A DNA stretch of 64,000 nucleotides from a bacterium (GTDB lineage Bacteria > Desulfobacterota_D > UBA1144). Positions 17,998 through 25,519 of this stretch are shown in pieces. The position numbers and the translations under genes are program-made. Each line of letters starts with the position of its first letter. The first letter of the stretch is position 1. Location: the NCBI GenBank assembly GCA_018654605.1, contig JABILG010000016.1, positions 35,882 to 99,881 on the forward strand. The letters are read 5' to 3'. A model generated the notes under the pieces. It searched no databases. It had not been told where the DNA came from and saw only the letters and a program-made list of their open reading frames with translations.

Positions 17998-18048
17998 GTG
18001 TCGTCATTTAACTCTACTTGCAACGACTTTAAATAACTGCTAAGGCGG
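17998..18048 (+). promoter_or_regulatory. SAM-II-class (SAM-II/SAM-V) riboswitch aptamer
   Basis: P1 is GTCGT (18000-18004) with ACGAC (18023-18027). Its loop reads CATTTAACTCTACTTGCA, and the 3' strand has AAAT then GCTAAG. This closely matches what I know of the SAM-II aptamer, in particular the Sargasso Sea metX example: a loop of AUUUAAC...UUGCA and a downstream AAAU...GCUAA. The loop CTTGC can pair with GC(T)AAG (18039-18044) to make the expected pseudoknot. SAM-V shares this core. The aptamer starts at the predicted transcription start and lies ahead of sulfur assimilation genes. No start codon follows directly, so the expression platform differs from the usual SAM-II layout. Confidence 0.75.
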
Positions 18049-18109
18049 GCAAAAGGACTTATCAGTTCTTTTCCTCTTTGGGTTACAAATTAATTTCAGG
18101 AGTTTTGCT

Positions 18110-18193
18110 ATGGCTAATTTAAACATTCTTTTATCTTCAAAAGGAAAAGATTCATGTTGTCTTAACTTTGCAAACTCTTGCTGTTGTGGCTAA
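18110..18193 (+). CDS. cysteine-rich leader peptide (27 residues)
   Basis: An ORF with AGGAG at 18098-18102, 7 nt before the ATG, so translation is well supported. The 27-residue product ends KDSCCLNFANSCCCG: Cys at 16, 17, 24, 25 and 26, then Gly and TAA. There is no signal peptide. Five cysteines in the last twelve residues directly before a stop, ahead of cysteine-synthesis genes, is the pattern of an attenuator leader peptide, as known for polycysteine upstream ORFs in mycobacteria and for His/Trp leaders elsewhere. It could instead be a small metal-binding protein, but its position between a riboswitch and cysI favours a sensing role. Confidence 0.75.
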   Translation: MANLNILLSSKGKDSCCLNFANSCCCG

Positions 18194-18202
18194 TAAAAAA
18201 TC

Positions 18203-18278
18203 AATCTAATTTGACACTTTGGATTAAAAATTTTATCAAAATTTGATAATTTTGTTCTTTCTAGTCTTGAATTAGATT
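18203..18278 (+). promoter_or_regulatory. putative attenuator with alternative stems
   Basis: The arm AATCTAATT (18203-18211) starts 9 nt after the leader stop codon and has two possible partners. Near: AATCTAA (18203-18209) with TTGGATT (18219-18225), 7 bp with one G-U, 9-nt loop. Far: all nine bases pair perfectly with AATTAGATT (18270-18278). The two cannot form together. Between them, TTATCAA/TTGATAA (18233-18239 and 18243-18249) makes a hairpin followed by TTTTGTTCTTTCT, which resembles a weak terminator. This is the architecture expected for ribosome-controlled attenuation. I cannot tell which state is on. Confidence 0.55.
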
Positions 18279-18310
18279 TGGACATTAATATTTAAATTAT
18301 GGAGAGCAAG

Positions 18311-20002
18311 ATGAAGAAAGAAAAAAAAATAGTTAAGAATGAAGGGATAAAAGAATTTAGTGATGGATTAAGAGGTACAATTCAGGAAGAGCTGTCTAGC
18401 CAGGATTCTATTAAATTCTCTAGTGATAACGAGCAAGTACTAAAATTTCATGGAATCTATCAACAAGATGATAGGGACAAAAGAAAAGCCTTAATGAAAG
18501 CTCGCCTAGAAAAAGATTACAGCTTCATGATTAGAACAAAAAATCCAGGCGGTGGAAATATAACTGCAGAGCAGTGGCTTGTAATGGATGATATTACAAA
18601 CAAATGGTCAAATCCTACCCTTAGAATTACAACCCGAGAATGCTTTCAGTTTCATGGAATTGGCAAAAAAAACCTTAAGGAATTAGTTAAGACTTTAAAT
18701 GAAAATCTTATAACTTCTTATGGAGCTTGTGGTGACATAGTTAGAAATACTGTTGCGTCACCTATATCTGATATTAGAGAAGATTTCAGCTATGACGCAC
18801 AGTCTTTAGCTAAGAAAATTGATCAAGCCACATTAGCCAAATCAAGGGGATATTATGAAATATGGGTTGATGGCGAAAAAGTTTCAACTAAAGCAAATAG
18901 AGATAAAATCGAAGAAGATTCTCTCTATAAAAAAACATACTTACCAAGAAAATTTAAAATAGGGATAGGCCACCAATCAGATAATTCAATTGATATATAC
19001 ACACAGGATATAGGGATATTGCCTATAATTGACGGAGAAAATAAGTATTTTAATATCTTAGTAGGTGGTGGATTGGGTAGTCATCATAGACAAACACAAA
19101 CCTTTCCTAGGCTAGCTGATGAGCTCGGGATGTGCAAAGAAAGTGAGGTTCTAGAAGTTGTAAAAGGTATAATAGCAATCCAAAGAGACTACGGTGTAAG
19201 AACAGATAGGAAACAAGCAAGAATGAAATACCTATTAGAAGATTGGGGGGTAGAGAAGTTTAAGGTTGAATTAGAATCCAGAATAAATTTTAAACTAGAA
19301 AAATATATTAAAAAATCGGTAGTAAGAATAGAAAACTACTATGGATGGCATAAACAAAAACAAAAAAACAAATTCTATTGCGGAATATTTATCGAAAATG
19401 GTCGAATAAAAGATACAGAAACAGTGAAACTAAAATCAGGGCTAGCTGAAATAATTAAAAAATATAATATTGAGACTAGGCTCACTGCAACACAAGACTT
19501 AATTCTAGTAAATATTAACAAAGAAGATGTAGAAGGTGTAAGTAGCCTATTAAAAGAAAATAATATTGATACAAATGAGAAATACTCTAATTTAAGATTG
19601 GCGTCCATGGCATGCCCTGCACTTCCAACATGTAGCCTCGCAGTTGCAGAAGCTGAAAGATTCCTGCCTTCTCTCATAGATCAGCTGGACCTTAGAGGAT
19701 TTGGTAATGAGAAAATAAAAATTAGAATGAGCGGGTGTCCTAACTCCTGCTCTAGGCCTCCGGTCTCAGAAATTGGACTAATTGGTGCAACAGCTAATAA
19801 ATATAATATTTACTTAGGTGGAGATTTCTATGGGACAAGGCTTAATAGATTATTTTTAGAGCTTGTGGATGATGAAGAGCTTGCCGATAAAATATCAAAA
19901 TTAATTAACTATTGGAAAGAAAATAGAAAAAATCAGAATCAAGCATTTGGTGACTTTTGTAATATTGAGGACTTTGAAGTTCTGAGGAGAGTTGTCGTAT
20001 AA
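18311..20002 (+). CDS. cysI: sulfite reductase hemoprotein
   Basis: 563 residues, the size of CysI. The siroheme/4Fe-4S ligands are in ACPALPTCSLAVAEAERF (C-x5-C) and SGCPNSCSRPPVSEIG (C-x3-C), and the substrate/siroheme region TRECFQFHG is near residue 110. It reduces sulfite to sulfide with six electrons in the cytoplasm. No cysJ flavoprotein is in the window, so the electron donor may be a ferredoxin. I prefer the ATG at 18311, which has GGAG 6 nt upstream, over the ATG at 18299. First structural gene of the operon; cysD begins at the base after its stop. Confidence 0.93.
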   Translation: MKKEKKIVKNEGIKEFSDGLRGTIQEELSSQDSIKFSSDNEQVLKFHGIYQQDDRDKRKALMKARLEKDYSFMIRTKNPGGGNITAEQWLVMDDITNKWSNPTLRITTRECFQFHGIGKKNLKELVKTLNENLITSYGACGDIVRNTVASPISDIREDFSYDAQSLAKKIDQATLAKSRGYYEIWVDGEKVSTKANRDKIEEDSLYKKTYLPRKFKIGIGHQSDNSIDIYTQDIGILPIIDGENKYFNILVGGGLGSHHRQTQTFPRLADELGMCKESEVLEVVKGIIAIQRDYGVRTDRKQARMKYLLEDWGVEKFKVELESRINFKLEKYIKKSVVRIENYYGWHKQKQKNKFYCGIFIENGRIKDTETVKLKSGLAEIIKKYNIETRLTATQDLILVNINKEDVEGVSSLLKENNIDTNEKYSNLRLASMACPALPTCSLAVAEAERFLPSLIDQLDLRGFGNEKIKIRMSGCPNSCSRPPVSEIGLIGATANKYNIYLGGDFYGTRLNRLFLELVDDEELADKISKLINYWKENRKNQNQAFGDFCNIEDFEVLRRVVV

Positions 20003-20887
20003 ATGAAAAAAAATATATATCTAAAAGAATTAGAAAGCGAGGCAATCTTTATTCTTAGAGAGGTTGTCGCAGAATTTAAGAATCCTGTAATGCTTTATTC
20101 TGTAGGTAAAGATTCAAGTGTGATGCTTCATCTTGCTAGAAAGGCTTTCTTCCCATCAAAGATTCCTTTCCCGTTGCTCCATGTAGATACAGGATATAAA
20201 TTTAGAGAGATGTATGAATTCAGAGATTCATTTACTAAAGAAATTGGTGCAAATTTAATTGTATACAGGAATGAAGAAGCCATACAAAAAGGCTTTCACC
20301 CTTCAAAGAATGGAATTGCAAAATGCTGTGGAGCATTAAAAACTCAGGCTCTGCTCGATGCGCTTAGTAAATATAATTTTAATGCAGCAATAGGTGGTGC
20401 AAGAAGAGATGAAGAAAAATCTCGAGCCAAAGAAAGAATTTTTTCTTTCCGTGACTCTTTTGGTCAATGGAATCCTAAGTCACAAAAACCAGAATTATGG
20501 AACATTTTTAACGGAGAAATTGATGAAGAAGAGTCTGTAAGAATTTTCCCTTTATCTAGTTGGACAGAAACTGATATTTGGAACTATATTAAGCATGAAG
20601 GAATAAAAATTACTCCTTTATATTTTGCAAGAAATAGAAATATGATAATCCAAGATAACAGCCTAGTCCCTTCAGACGATATCAACAACCAAGGCTCAAC
20701 TAAAGTTAAATCTAGATTTAGATCTCTCGGATGTATGCCATGTACAGGTGCTATTAGATCTGATGCAACTGATATCGACATGATAATTGAAGAAACTATT
20801 AAAGCAAAAAGAAGCGAGCGGGAGACCAGAATCATTGATCACGGTTCTAATTCTATGGAAGATAAAAAGAGGGAAGGTTACTTTTAA
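20003..20887 (+). CDS. cysD: sulfate adenylyltransferase subunit 2
   Basis: 294 residues of the PP-loop ATP pyrophosphatase family. SVGKDSSVMLHLARKAF near residue 33 is the PP-loop, LHVDTGYKFREMYEFRD follows, and IGGARRDEEKSRAKER is the conserved CysD basic motif. The end ERETRIIDH-x(10)-KKREGYF is typical. With CysN it makes adenosine 5'-phosphosulfate from sulfate and ATP. It starts immediately after the cysI stop and is followed by cysN after one base. Confidence 0.96.
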   Translation: MKKNIYLKELESEAIFILREVVAEFKNPVMLYSVGKDSSVMLHLARKAFFPSKIPFPLLHVDTGYKFREMYEFRDSFTKEIGANLIVYRNEEAIQKGFHPSKNGIAKCCGALKTQALLDALSKYNFNAAIGGARRDEEKSRAKERIFSFRDSFGQWNPKSQKPELWNIFNGEIDEEESVRIFPLSSWTETDIWNYIKHEGIKITPLYFARNRNMIIQDNSLVPSDDINNQGSTKVKSRFRSLGCMPCTGAIRSDATDIDMIIEETIKAKRSERETRIIDHGSNSMEDKKREGYF

Positions 20888-20888
20888 T

Positions 20889-22142
20889 ATGAGTGATTCA
20901 ATCGAAATTTTAAGATTTGCTACAGCAGGAAGTGTCGATGATGGTAAATCAACACTTATAGGAAGATTATTGTATGATTCAAAAGGCATATTCCTTGATC
21001 AACTAGAAACATTAGAAAATGACTCAAAATCTAAGAACCTAAAAGAAATAGATCTTGCCCACCTGACAGATGGACTTAAAGATGAGCGAGAGCAAGGAAT
21101 TACAATTGATGTAGCATATAGATATTTTTCAACCCCTAAAAGAAAATTCATAATTGCAGATACCCCTGGTCATGAAGAATATACACGCAATATGTTTACT
21201 GGCGCTAGCAACTCTAGCTTGGCAATTATATTGATTGACTCGAGAAAAGGTGTATTAACTCAATCCAAGCGTCATCTTTATATAAGTTACCTTCTAGGTA
21301 TAAAGAATATAATTGTTGCTATAAATAAAATGGACCTTGTCGATTACAGTAGAGAAGTATTTACAAATATAAGGGAGGACTTTTTAAAATTATCTGATGA
21401 TTTATCAGTCAATTCGATTAACTTTATACCTATATCTGCTCTAAAAGGAGACATGATTGTAGATAGAGGAGTCAACCTCCCTTGGTACAAAGGGGAAACA
21501 TTAATTCACATACTTGAGAATACTAAAATATACCCCGAAGAAGATTTTAGTAGATCTTGTTTTCCTGTTCAACTCGTATCAAGAGTAGACAATGAAGAAG
21601 TTAAAGATTTTCGTGGTTATATGGGAATGGTTACATCAGGAAAATTTAAAATTGGCGACAATATTAAGATTTTGCCAGGTAAAAAAGAATCAAAGATAGA
21701 GAATATAATTGTATCCGGAGAATATAGTCAAGAGATAGATAAGAGCCAATCTGGAACATTGCTATTAAAAGATGAGCTAGAAATCTCTCGTGGGGACGTA
21801 ATTGCGTCTTTGGACTATGAATTAAAGATTAATCAGACAATATTGTCTCAAATCTGCTGGATGGGAGAGGAAGGGCTTAAATTAAAGACAAAATACATAA
21901 TGAAGCATTCCAATAAGAACTCAAAAATTATAATCAATAAAGTACTAAACAAGATAAACATTGAGTCGCTGAAAGAATTAGAATCCGATGAACCATTTCA
22001 GATGAACGATATTGGCCAGGTCGAGATAAAAATCCAAAATAACATCGTCTATGATACATATGAATCAAACAAGCAACTTGGTTCTTTTATCATTATCGAT
22101 ATTGAATCAAACAATACTGTCGCTGCAGGAATTATAAAGTAA
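20889..22142 (+). CDS. cysN: sulfate adenylyltransferase subunit 1 (GTPase)
   Basis: 417 residues of the elongation-factor-like GTPases. G1 is GSVDDGKST at residues 14-22, G3 is DTPGHEEY and G4 is NKMD. The GTPase drives the CysD reaction. There is no C-terminal APS kinase (CysC) domain; the protein ends after the EF-Tu-like beta barrels, shorter than E. coli CysN. The ATG at 20889 fits the family; a longer frame reaching into cysD is a shadow. It overlaps the permease start by 1 nt. Confidence 0.95.
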   Translation: MSDSIEILRFATAGSVDDGKSTLIGRLLYDSKGIFLDQLETLENDSKSKNLKEIDLAHLTDGLKDEREQGITIDVAYRYFSTPKRKFIIADTPGHEEYTRNMFTGASNSSLAIILIDSRKGVLTQSKRHLYISYLLGIKNIIVAINKMDLVDYSREVFTNIREDFLKLSDDLSVNSINFIPISALKGDMIVDRGVNLPWYKGETLIHILENTKIYPEEDFSRSCFPVQLVSRVDNEEVKDFRGYMGMVTSGKFKIGDNIKILPGKKESKIENIIVSGEYSQEIDKSQSGTLLLKDELEISRGDVIASLDYELKINQTILSQICWMGEEGLKLKTKYIMKHSNKNSKIIINKVLNKINIESLKELESDEPFQMNDIGQVEIKIQNNIVYDTYESNKQLGSFIIIDIESNNTVAAGIIK

Positions 22143-23125
22143 TGGAAATTGCGCTTATATCTTTTTTAAGTCTAATACTAGCGTTTAATATAGGAGCAAA
22201 TAATGCTGCATCGTCTATGTCGACAGTGTATGGCGCAAAAATGCTTTCAAAACTGGGTACAGTCTCACTAGTTTTTATATTTGTATTCCTTGGGGCTTCC
22301 TTAGGAGGAGAAAAAGTTGTTACCACCGTTGGAAAGAACTTGCTTAATATAGATTTCCTTAATTTAAAATCAAACCTAATTTATCTAGTTCTAATCATTC
22401 CAATAATTTCTATATTAGTAGCAAATAAATCAAAAGTACCTATTGCTACTACCCATATAGTTGTTTGTACTATATTCGGCATAGGATTAAGCTTAAATTC
22501 TCTAAACGTAACTAAGGCTGCTGAAATAATAGGTTGGTGGCTAATTACGCCTATAGCAATATGGCTTGTAAATTATCTAATTGGAAAGTATGTATATTTT
22601 GAAATTGTCGACAAGCTAATAAGTATGGATGGACGAAAAACTCAGAGGATATCTTTTTCTTTAAAATTTTTATTGATATCTTCTGCCTGCTTTCTGGCTC
22701 TTTTTGCAGGTGCAAACAATGCTGCCAATGCTGCTGCCCCTATTGTAGGGCTCAATGTGATAACAGCGGAAGATGCAGCACTTATATCCGGCTTTTTCAT
22801 GGCATTAGGAGCTTTAATCTTTGGTGGAGCTATTATGGAGAATATAGCAACCAAGATAACTTCTCTTTCAATAATAAGAGCGATTTCTGTTAATTTTACT
22901 AGCGGTTCTTTCCTTGCATTTGCTTCCTTCTATGGGATTCCTATTTCTATGGCAGAAATAATCACATCAGGAATAATTGGTTTTTCTTGTTCAACTTCAG
23001 GATTCAAGAAGACATTTAGAAAAAAAAGCGTAGCTCAGATTGTAACATTTTGGATTCTCGCTCCAATTATTTGTATTGTAATATCATATTTTACGACCAA
23101 CCTTATACTTGGAGAAATAAAATGA
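22142..23125 (+). CDS. PiT-family permease, probably for sulfate
   Basis: 327 residues with about ten membrane segments and the two PiT signature repeats, FNIGANNAASSMSTVYGA at the N terminus and FAGANNAANAAAPIVG in the second half. PiT proteins carry phosphate with Na+ or H+, but the CysP branch carries sulfate. Its position inside cysI-cysD-cysN-x-cysH, with 1-nt and 4-nt overlaps on either side, makes sulfate or thiosulfate uptake the likely role. This is inference from context; sequence alone does not separate the two substrates. Confidence 0.88.
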   Translation: MEIALISFLSLILAFNIGANNAASSMSTVYGAKMLSKLGTVSLVFIFVFLGASLGGEKVVTTVGKNLLNIDFLNLKSNLIYLVLIIPIISILVANKSKVPIATTHIVVCTIFGIGLSLNSLNVTKAAEIIGWWLITPIAIWLVNYLIGKYVYFEIVDKLISMDGRKTQRISFSLKFLLISSACFLALFAGANNAANAAAPIVGLNVITAEDAALISGFFMALGALIFGGAIMENIATKITSLSIIRAISVNFTSGSFLAFASFYGIPISMAEIITSGIIGFSCSTSGFKKTFRKKSVAQIVTFWILAPIICIVISYFTTNLILGEIK

Positions 23126-23745
23126 ACAAAAACATAGGGCTAAGTTCCTTAAACACTGACCTTAAAAAGAAGGCTCCTATAGATATAATTAGATGGGGGC
23201 TAAAAAAGAGTAAGAATCCAATCGTGACCACAAATTTTAGACCTTATGAGGCCGCCATATTGCATCTGGTAATTCAAGCCAAACCAGACACCAAAGTCAT
23301 ATGGTGCGATACAGGTTATAACACTAAAGCAACTTACCTTTTTGCCGAAAAAATTATATCTGAACTAAAACTCAACATACTTTTATATGTTCCGAGACAA
23401 ACGAAAGAATATCGATCCATCTTTATGGGTGATATTCCGGGGGTTATGGATCCTAAACATAAAGAATTTACTGATCAAGTTAAGCTAGAACCATTTAGAA
23501 GAGCAATGTCAGAAATAGGCCCTGATCTGTGGATTACAAATCTTAGGAAGGGTCAAACACAATTTAGAGATAGTATAGACATAGCAAGTAAAACTAAAGA
23601 TGGCTTATTAAAGCTTAGTCCTTTTTATTATTGGTCAGACAAAGATTTAGATGTTTACATGAAAGAGCATAAACTAAAAAATGAGTTTGATTATTTTGAT
23701 CCTACGAAAGTTGAAGAGAAAAGAGAATGTGGGCTGCATGATTAA
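23122..23745 (+). CDS. cysH: phosphoadenylyl-sulfate reductase-like protein
   Basis: 207 residues. VIWCDTGYNTKATY aligns with the adenylate-binding region, and the C-terminal KRECGLHD carries the catalytic cysteine (C204) of PAPS/APS reductases. The two extra CC pairs that hold the 4Fe-4S cluster in APS reductases are absent, so it looks like the PAPS type. The usual N-terminal SFG-x-ED PP-loop is altered to VTTNFRPYEAA. Translation is coupled to the permease gene (ATGA), with GGAG 7 nt before the ATG. No APS kinase is seen in the window; a PAPS reductase would need one elsewhere. Confidence 0.85.
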   Translation: MNKNIGLSSLNTDLKKKAPIDIIRWGLKKSKNPIVTTNFRPYEAAILHLVIQAKPDTKVIWCDTGYNTKATYLFAEKIISELKLNILLYVPRQTKEYRSIFMGDIPGVMDPKHKEFTDQVKLEPFRRAMSEIGPDLWITNLRKGQTQFRDSIDIASKTKDGLLKLSPFYYWSDKDLDVYMKEHKLKNEFDYFDPTKVEEKRECGLHD

Positions 23746-23761
23746 TGAAGTAAAAAGGGCG

Positions 23762-23840
23762 AAAAAAAAGATTGAGTTTTAGTGCTAATCTCTTAGCTTT
23801 CTACGTGAGACAAACAACTTTATCTCTAACTCAACCTGAT
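23762..23840 (-). ncRNA. putative structured small RNA (three-way junction) ending in U8
   Basis: On the minus strand the 79 nt fold into a closing stem GGTTGAGTT/AACTCAATC (23828-23836 with 23770-23778; 9 bp, one G-U). This is followed directly by eight T (23769-23762). Inside are GAGATAAA/TTTGTCTC with a GTTG loop (8 bp, one G-U) and GCTAA/TTAGC with a GAGA tetraloop of GNRA type, joined by the linker ACGTAGAAA. A possible promoter is TTGACA (23875-23870), 17 nt, TAGTTT (23852-23847). It sits between two convergent genes and heads toward the end of cysH, so it is not a riboswitch for a downstream gene. It may be a free sRNA or an unusually elaborate 3' end of the gene at 23882-24850. Confidence 0.6.
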
Positions 23841-23881
23841 GAATATAAACTACACAATAAAAAGCTTTTTGTCAATGATTT

Positions 23882-24850
23882 TTAAATTCCTTTTGCTTCT
23901 GACAATTCTTCAGGAACAAATATAGACCCTATAGGCAACAGAATAGCATCACCTAGAACTGTTATAACTCTAAAAATTAGTATTCCAATAGTCGGGTCGT
24001 CTGGTCCATATATTGGGGATAGTAGTGCGATAACTATAAATTCCCTTATACCAATTCCGCCAGGTGCTCCAGGTATAATAAACATTCCAAGCCATGTGAT
24101 TGTAAAAAGTGAGACCACATAAAGAAAGCCTATATCCATACCCAGCAAGCTTGAAAAGACAAAGAATTCTACTGTGCCCATTCCAAGAAAGAAACAAACT
24201 AATAGAAGAGAAAGTCTAATTATCCTCATTAAGTTTTCTGAGGAAAAAGCTGATTTATAATTTTTTAGAGCCCTTACTAGATAAAAAGCTATGGCCAAAG
24301 CACCAAATATTAAGATTCCAAAGGAAAATCCTTTAACTTTTCCACCTGAGAAATCTCTTATCTTAGCAACTAGCTCGTCAGAAAGTGAGAAGTTTCCTGT
24401 ATAGACCGATATTAATACTATTACAAGTCCTATAAGTACCATAAAAACTATTTCGAGAAAATAACTTTGTACCACATTCGCCTTGGAAGGGCCAAGCTTC
24501 GTAGCAAAATATATTCTAGCAATAACATGCATTAAATTAGAAGGTATATATTTATAGATTTGAGTCTTAGTATAAATTCCTATTACTCTCCATCTAGGTA
24601 AAGCAGAACCATGAAGGAGTTCTAACATATATCTCCAACCAGTAGCCAAGAAACACATTAAAACCACATAAATTGCAATAAAAAGGAGCAATAGAGGAAT
24701 CCATGAATAGCTTAATTTTTGCTTTGCGGCTTCAAGGTCAATATTCACAACATAACGATATACAAAATACAAGGCTGCAAGGCTAACCAAGTATCCAAGT
24801 ACTTCAATTATTTTCTTTTTTATTGGTTTTTTAGACTCATTTCCGCTCAA
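23882..24850 (-). CDS. lysylphosphatidylglycerol synthase transmembrane-like (UPF0104/AglD) protein
   Basis: 322 residues with about eight hydrophobic segments. It matches the membrane domain shared by MprF-like and UPF0104 proteins: a conserved YIPSNLMHVIARIYFATKLG segment after the third helix, and IPGAPGGIGIREF near the C terminus. Members flip or shield lipids or glycosylated lipids. No soluble catalytic domain is attached, so the substrate is unknown. It is divergent from the next gene and ends beside the predicted RNA. Confidence 0.78.
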   Translation of the reverse strand: MSGNESKKPIKKKIIEVLGYLVSLAALYFVYRYVVNIDLEAAKQKLSYSWIPLLLLFIAIYVVLMCFLATGWRYMLELLHGSALPRWRVIGIYTKTQIYKYIPSNLMHVIARIYFATKLGPSKANVVQSYFLEIVFMVLIGLVIVLISVYTGNFSLSDELVAKIRDFSGGKVKGFSFGILIFGALAIAFYLVRALKNYKSAFSSENLMRIIRLSLLLVCFFLGMGTVEFFVFSSLLGMDIGFLYVVSLFTITWLGMFIIPGAPGGIGIREFIVIALLSPIYGPDDPTIGILIFRVITVLGDAILLPIGSIFVPEELSEAKGI

Positions 24851-24949
24851 TATCCGACTCCCAACTAAGATTAACTATATGATAAAAGTAAATGTTTAAT
24901 ATATACTACTATAAAGACAGATTAAATTACAATTAGTTTTTGGTTTTAT

Positions 24950-25519
24950 ATGATTTTAAATTTGATATCATCATTATTCTTTAGCAATAAGATATATATG
25001 GCTGCTTCCCTTAATAGGCACTATATACAAGGAAGCAGAGCTTTATGTATTGTCCTGTTGGCCACTCTACTTGATGACTTTGCATATTATATGTTTGACA
25101 ATAAATATTCTTTATCAAACTTCAGTTCTATCTTTTATTTTAGCGAAATTATTATTAGTTGTTTTACACTATGTCTTCTTGGAAGAATTTTCGGAGGTTC
25201 GCCTAAACAATTATCATTTAGTTCGGTGTTTAAGGCCTTCAGCTTTACACTATCTCCAGTAATTTTTGGTTCACTTGTATTAATTCTTCTTTCTTCATTA
25301 ACGAATCTAAATGTTGAATATTATAATCAAGTAAAACTTGGGGCATACTTGATTATTACAGTCTGGATGTGGTTATGTCAGTTTATATTTATCTCAACGT
25401 ATTTTGACAGAATCACCGGTTTAAGTAAGTTGATAATGTTCATCTTAAATATAGGCATTTATTTAGGGATGGATAAGTTTAAGAAATTCTTCTATCTCTT
25501 TTTTTCTGGGCTCCAATAG
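24950..25519 (+). CDS. Yip1-like integral membrane protein
   Basis: 189 residues with four or five hydrophobic segments. The order of an N-terminal SRALCIVLLATLLDDF stretch, a LGRIFGGSPKQLSFSSVFKAFSF loop and FTLSPVIFG recalls bacterial Yip1-domain proteins, which have no clear function. This assignment is tentative. The 3' end overlaps the convergent hypothetical gene at 25492 by 28 nt. Confidence 0.6.
   Translation: MILNLISSLFFSNKIYMAASLNRHYIQGSRALCIVLLATLLDDFAYYMFDNKYSLSNFSSIFYFSEIIISCFTLCLLGRIFGGSPKQLSFSSVFKAFSFTLSPVIFGSLVLILLSSLTNLNVEYYNQVKLGAYLIITVWMWLCQFIFISTYFDRITGLSKLIMFILNIGIYLGMDKFKKFFYLFFSGLQ

Noticed and set aside
20787-20888. Extended N terminus of CysN reaching back into cysD
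   Set aside because: The added residues are a frame shadow of cysD; the P-loop position and gene spacing fit the ATG at 20889.
23050-23121. Extended N terminus of CysH inside the permease gene
   Set aside because: The ATG at 23122 has a GGAG at 7 nt and the common ATGA overlap; the extension is unsupported.
23834-23842. CTGATGA on the plus strand, a hammerhead ribozyme core sequence
   Set aside because: No stem II follows it, no GAAA box is in the right place, and the minus-strand fold explains the base pairing better.
23859-23870. AAAAAGCTTTTT as a plus-strand terminator for cysH
   Set aside because: A 12-nt palindrome without loop space or GC core cannot form a useful hairpin; it falls between the -35 and -10 of the predicted RNA promoter on the other strand.
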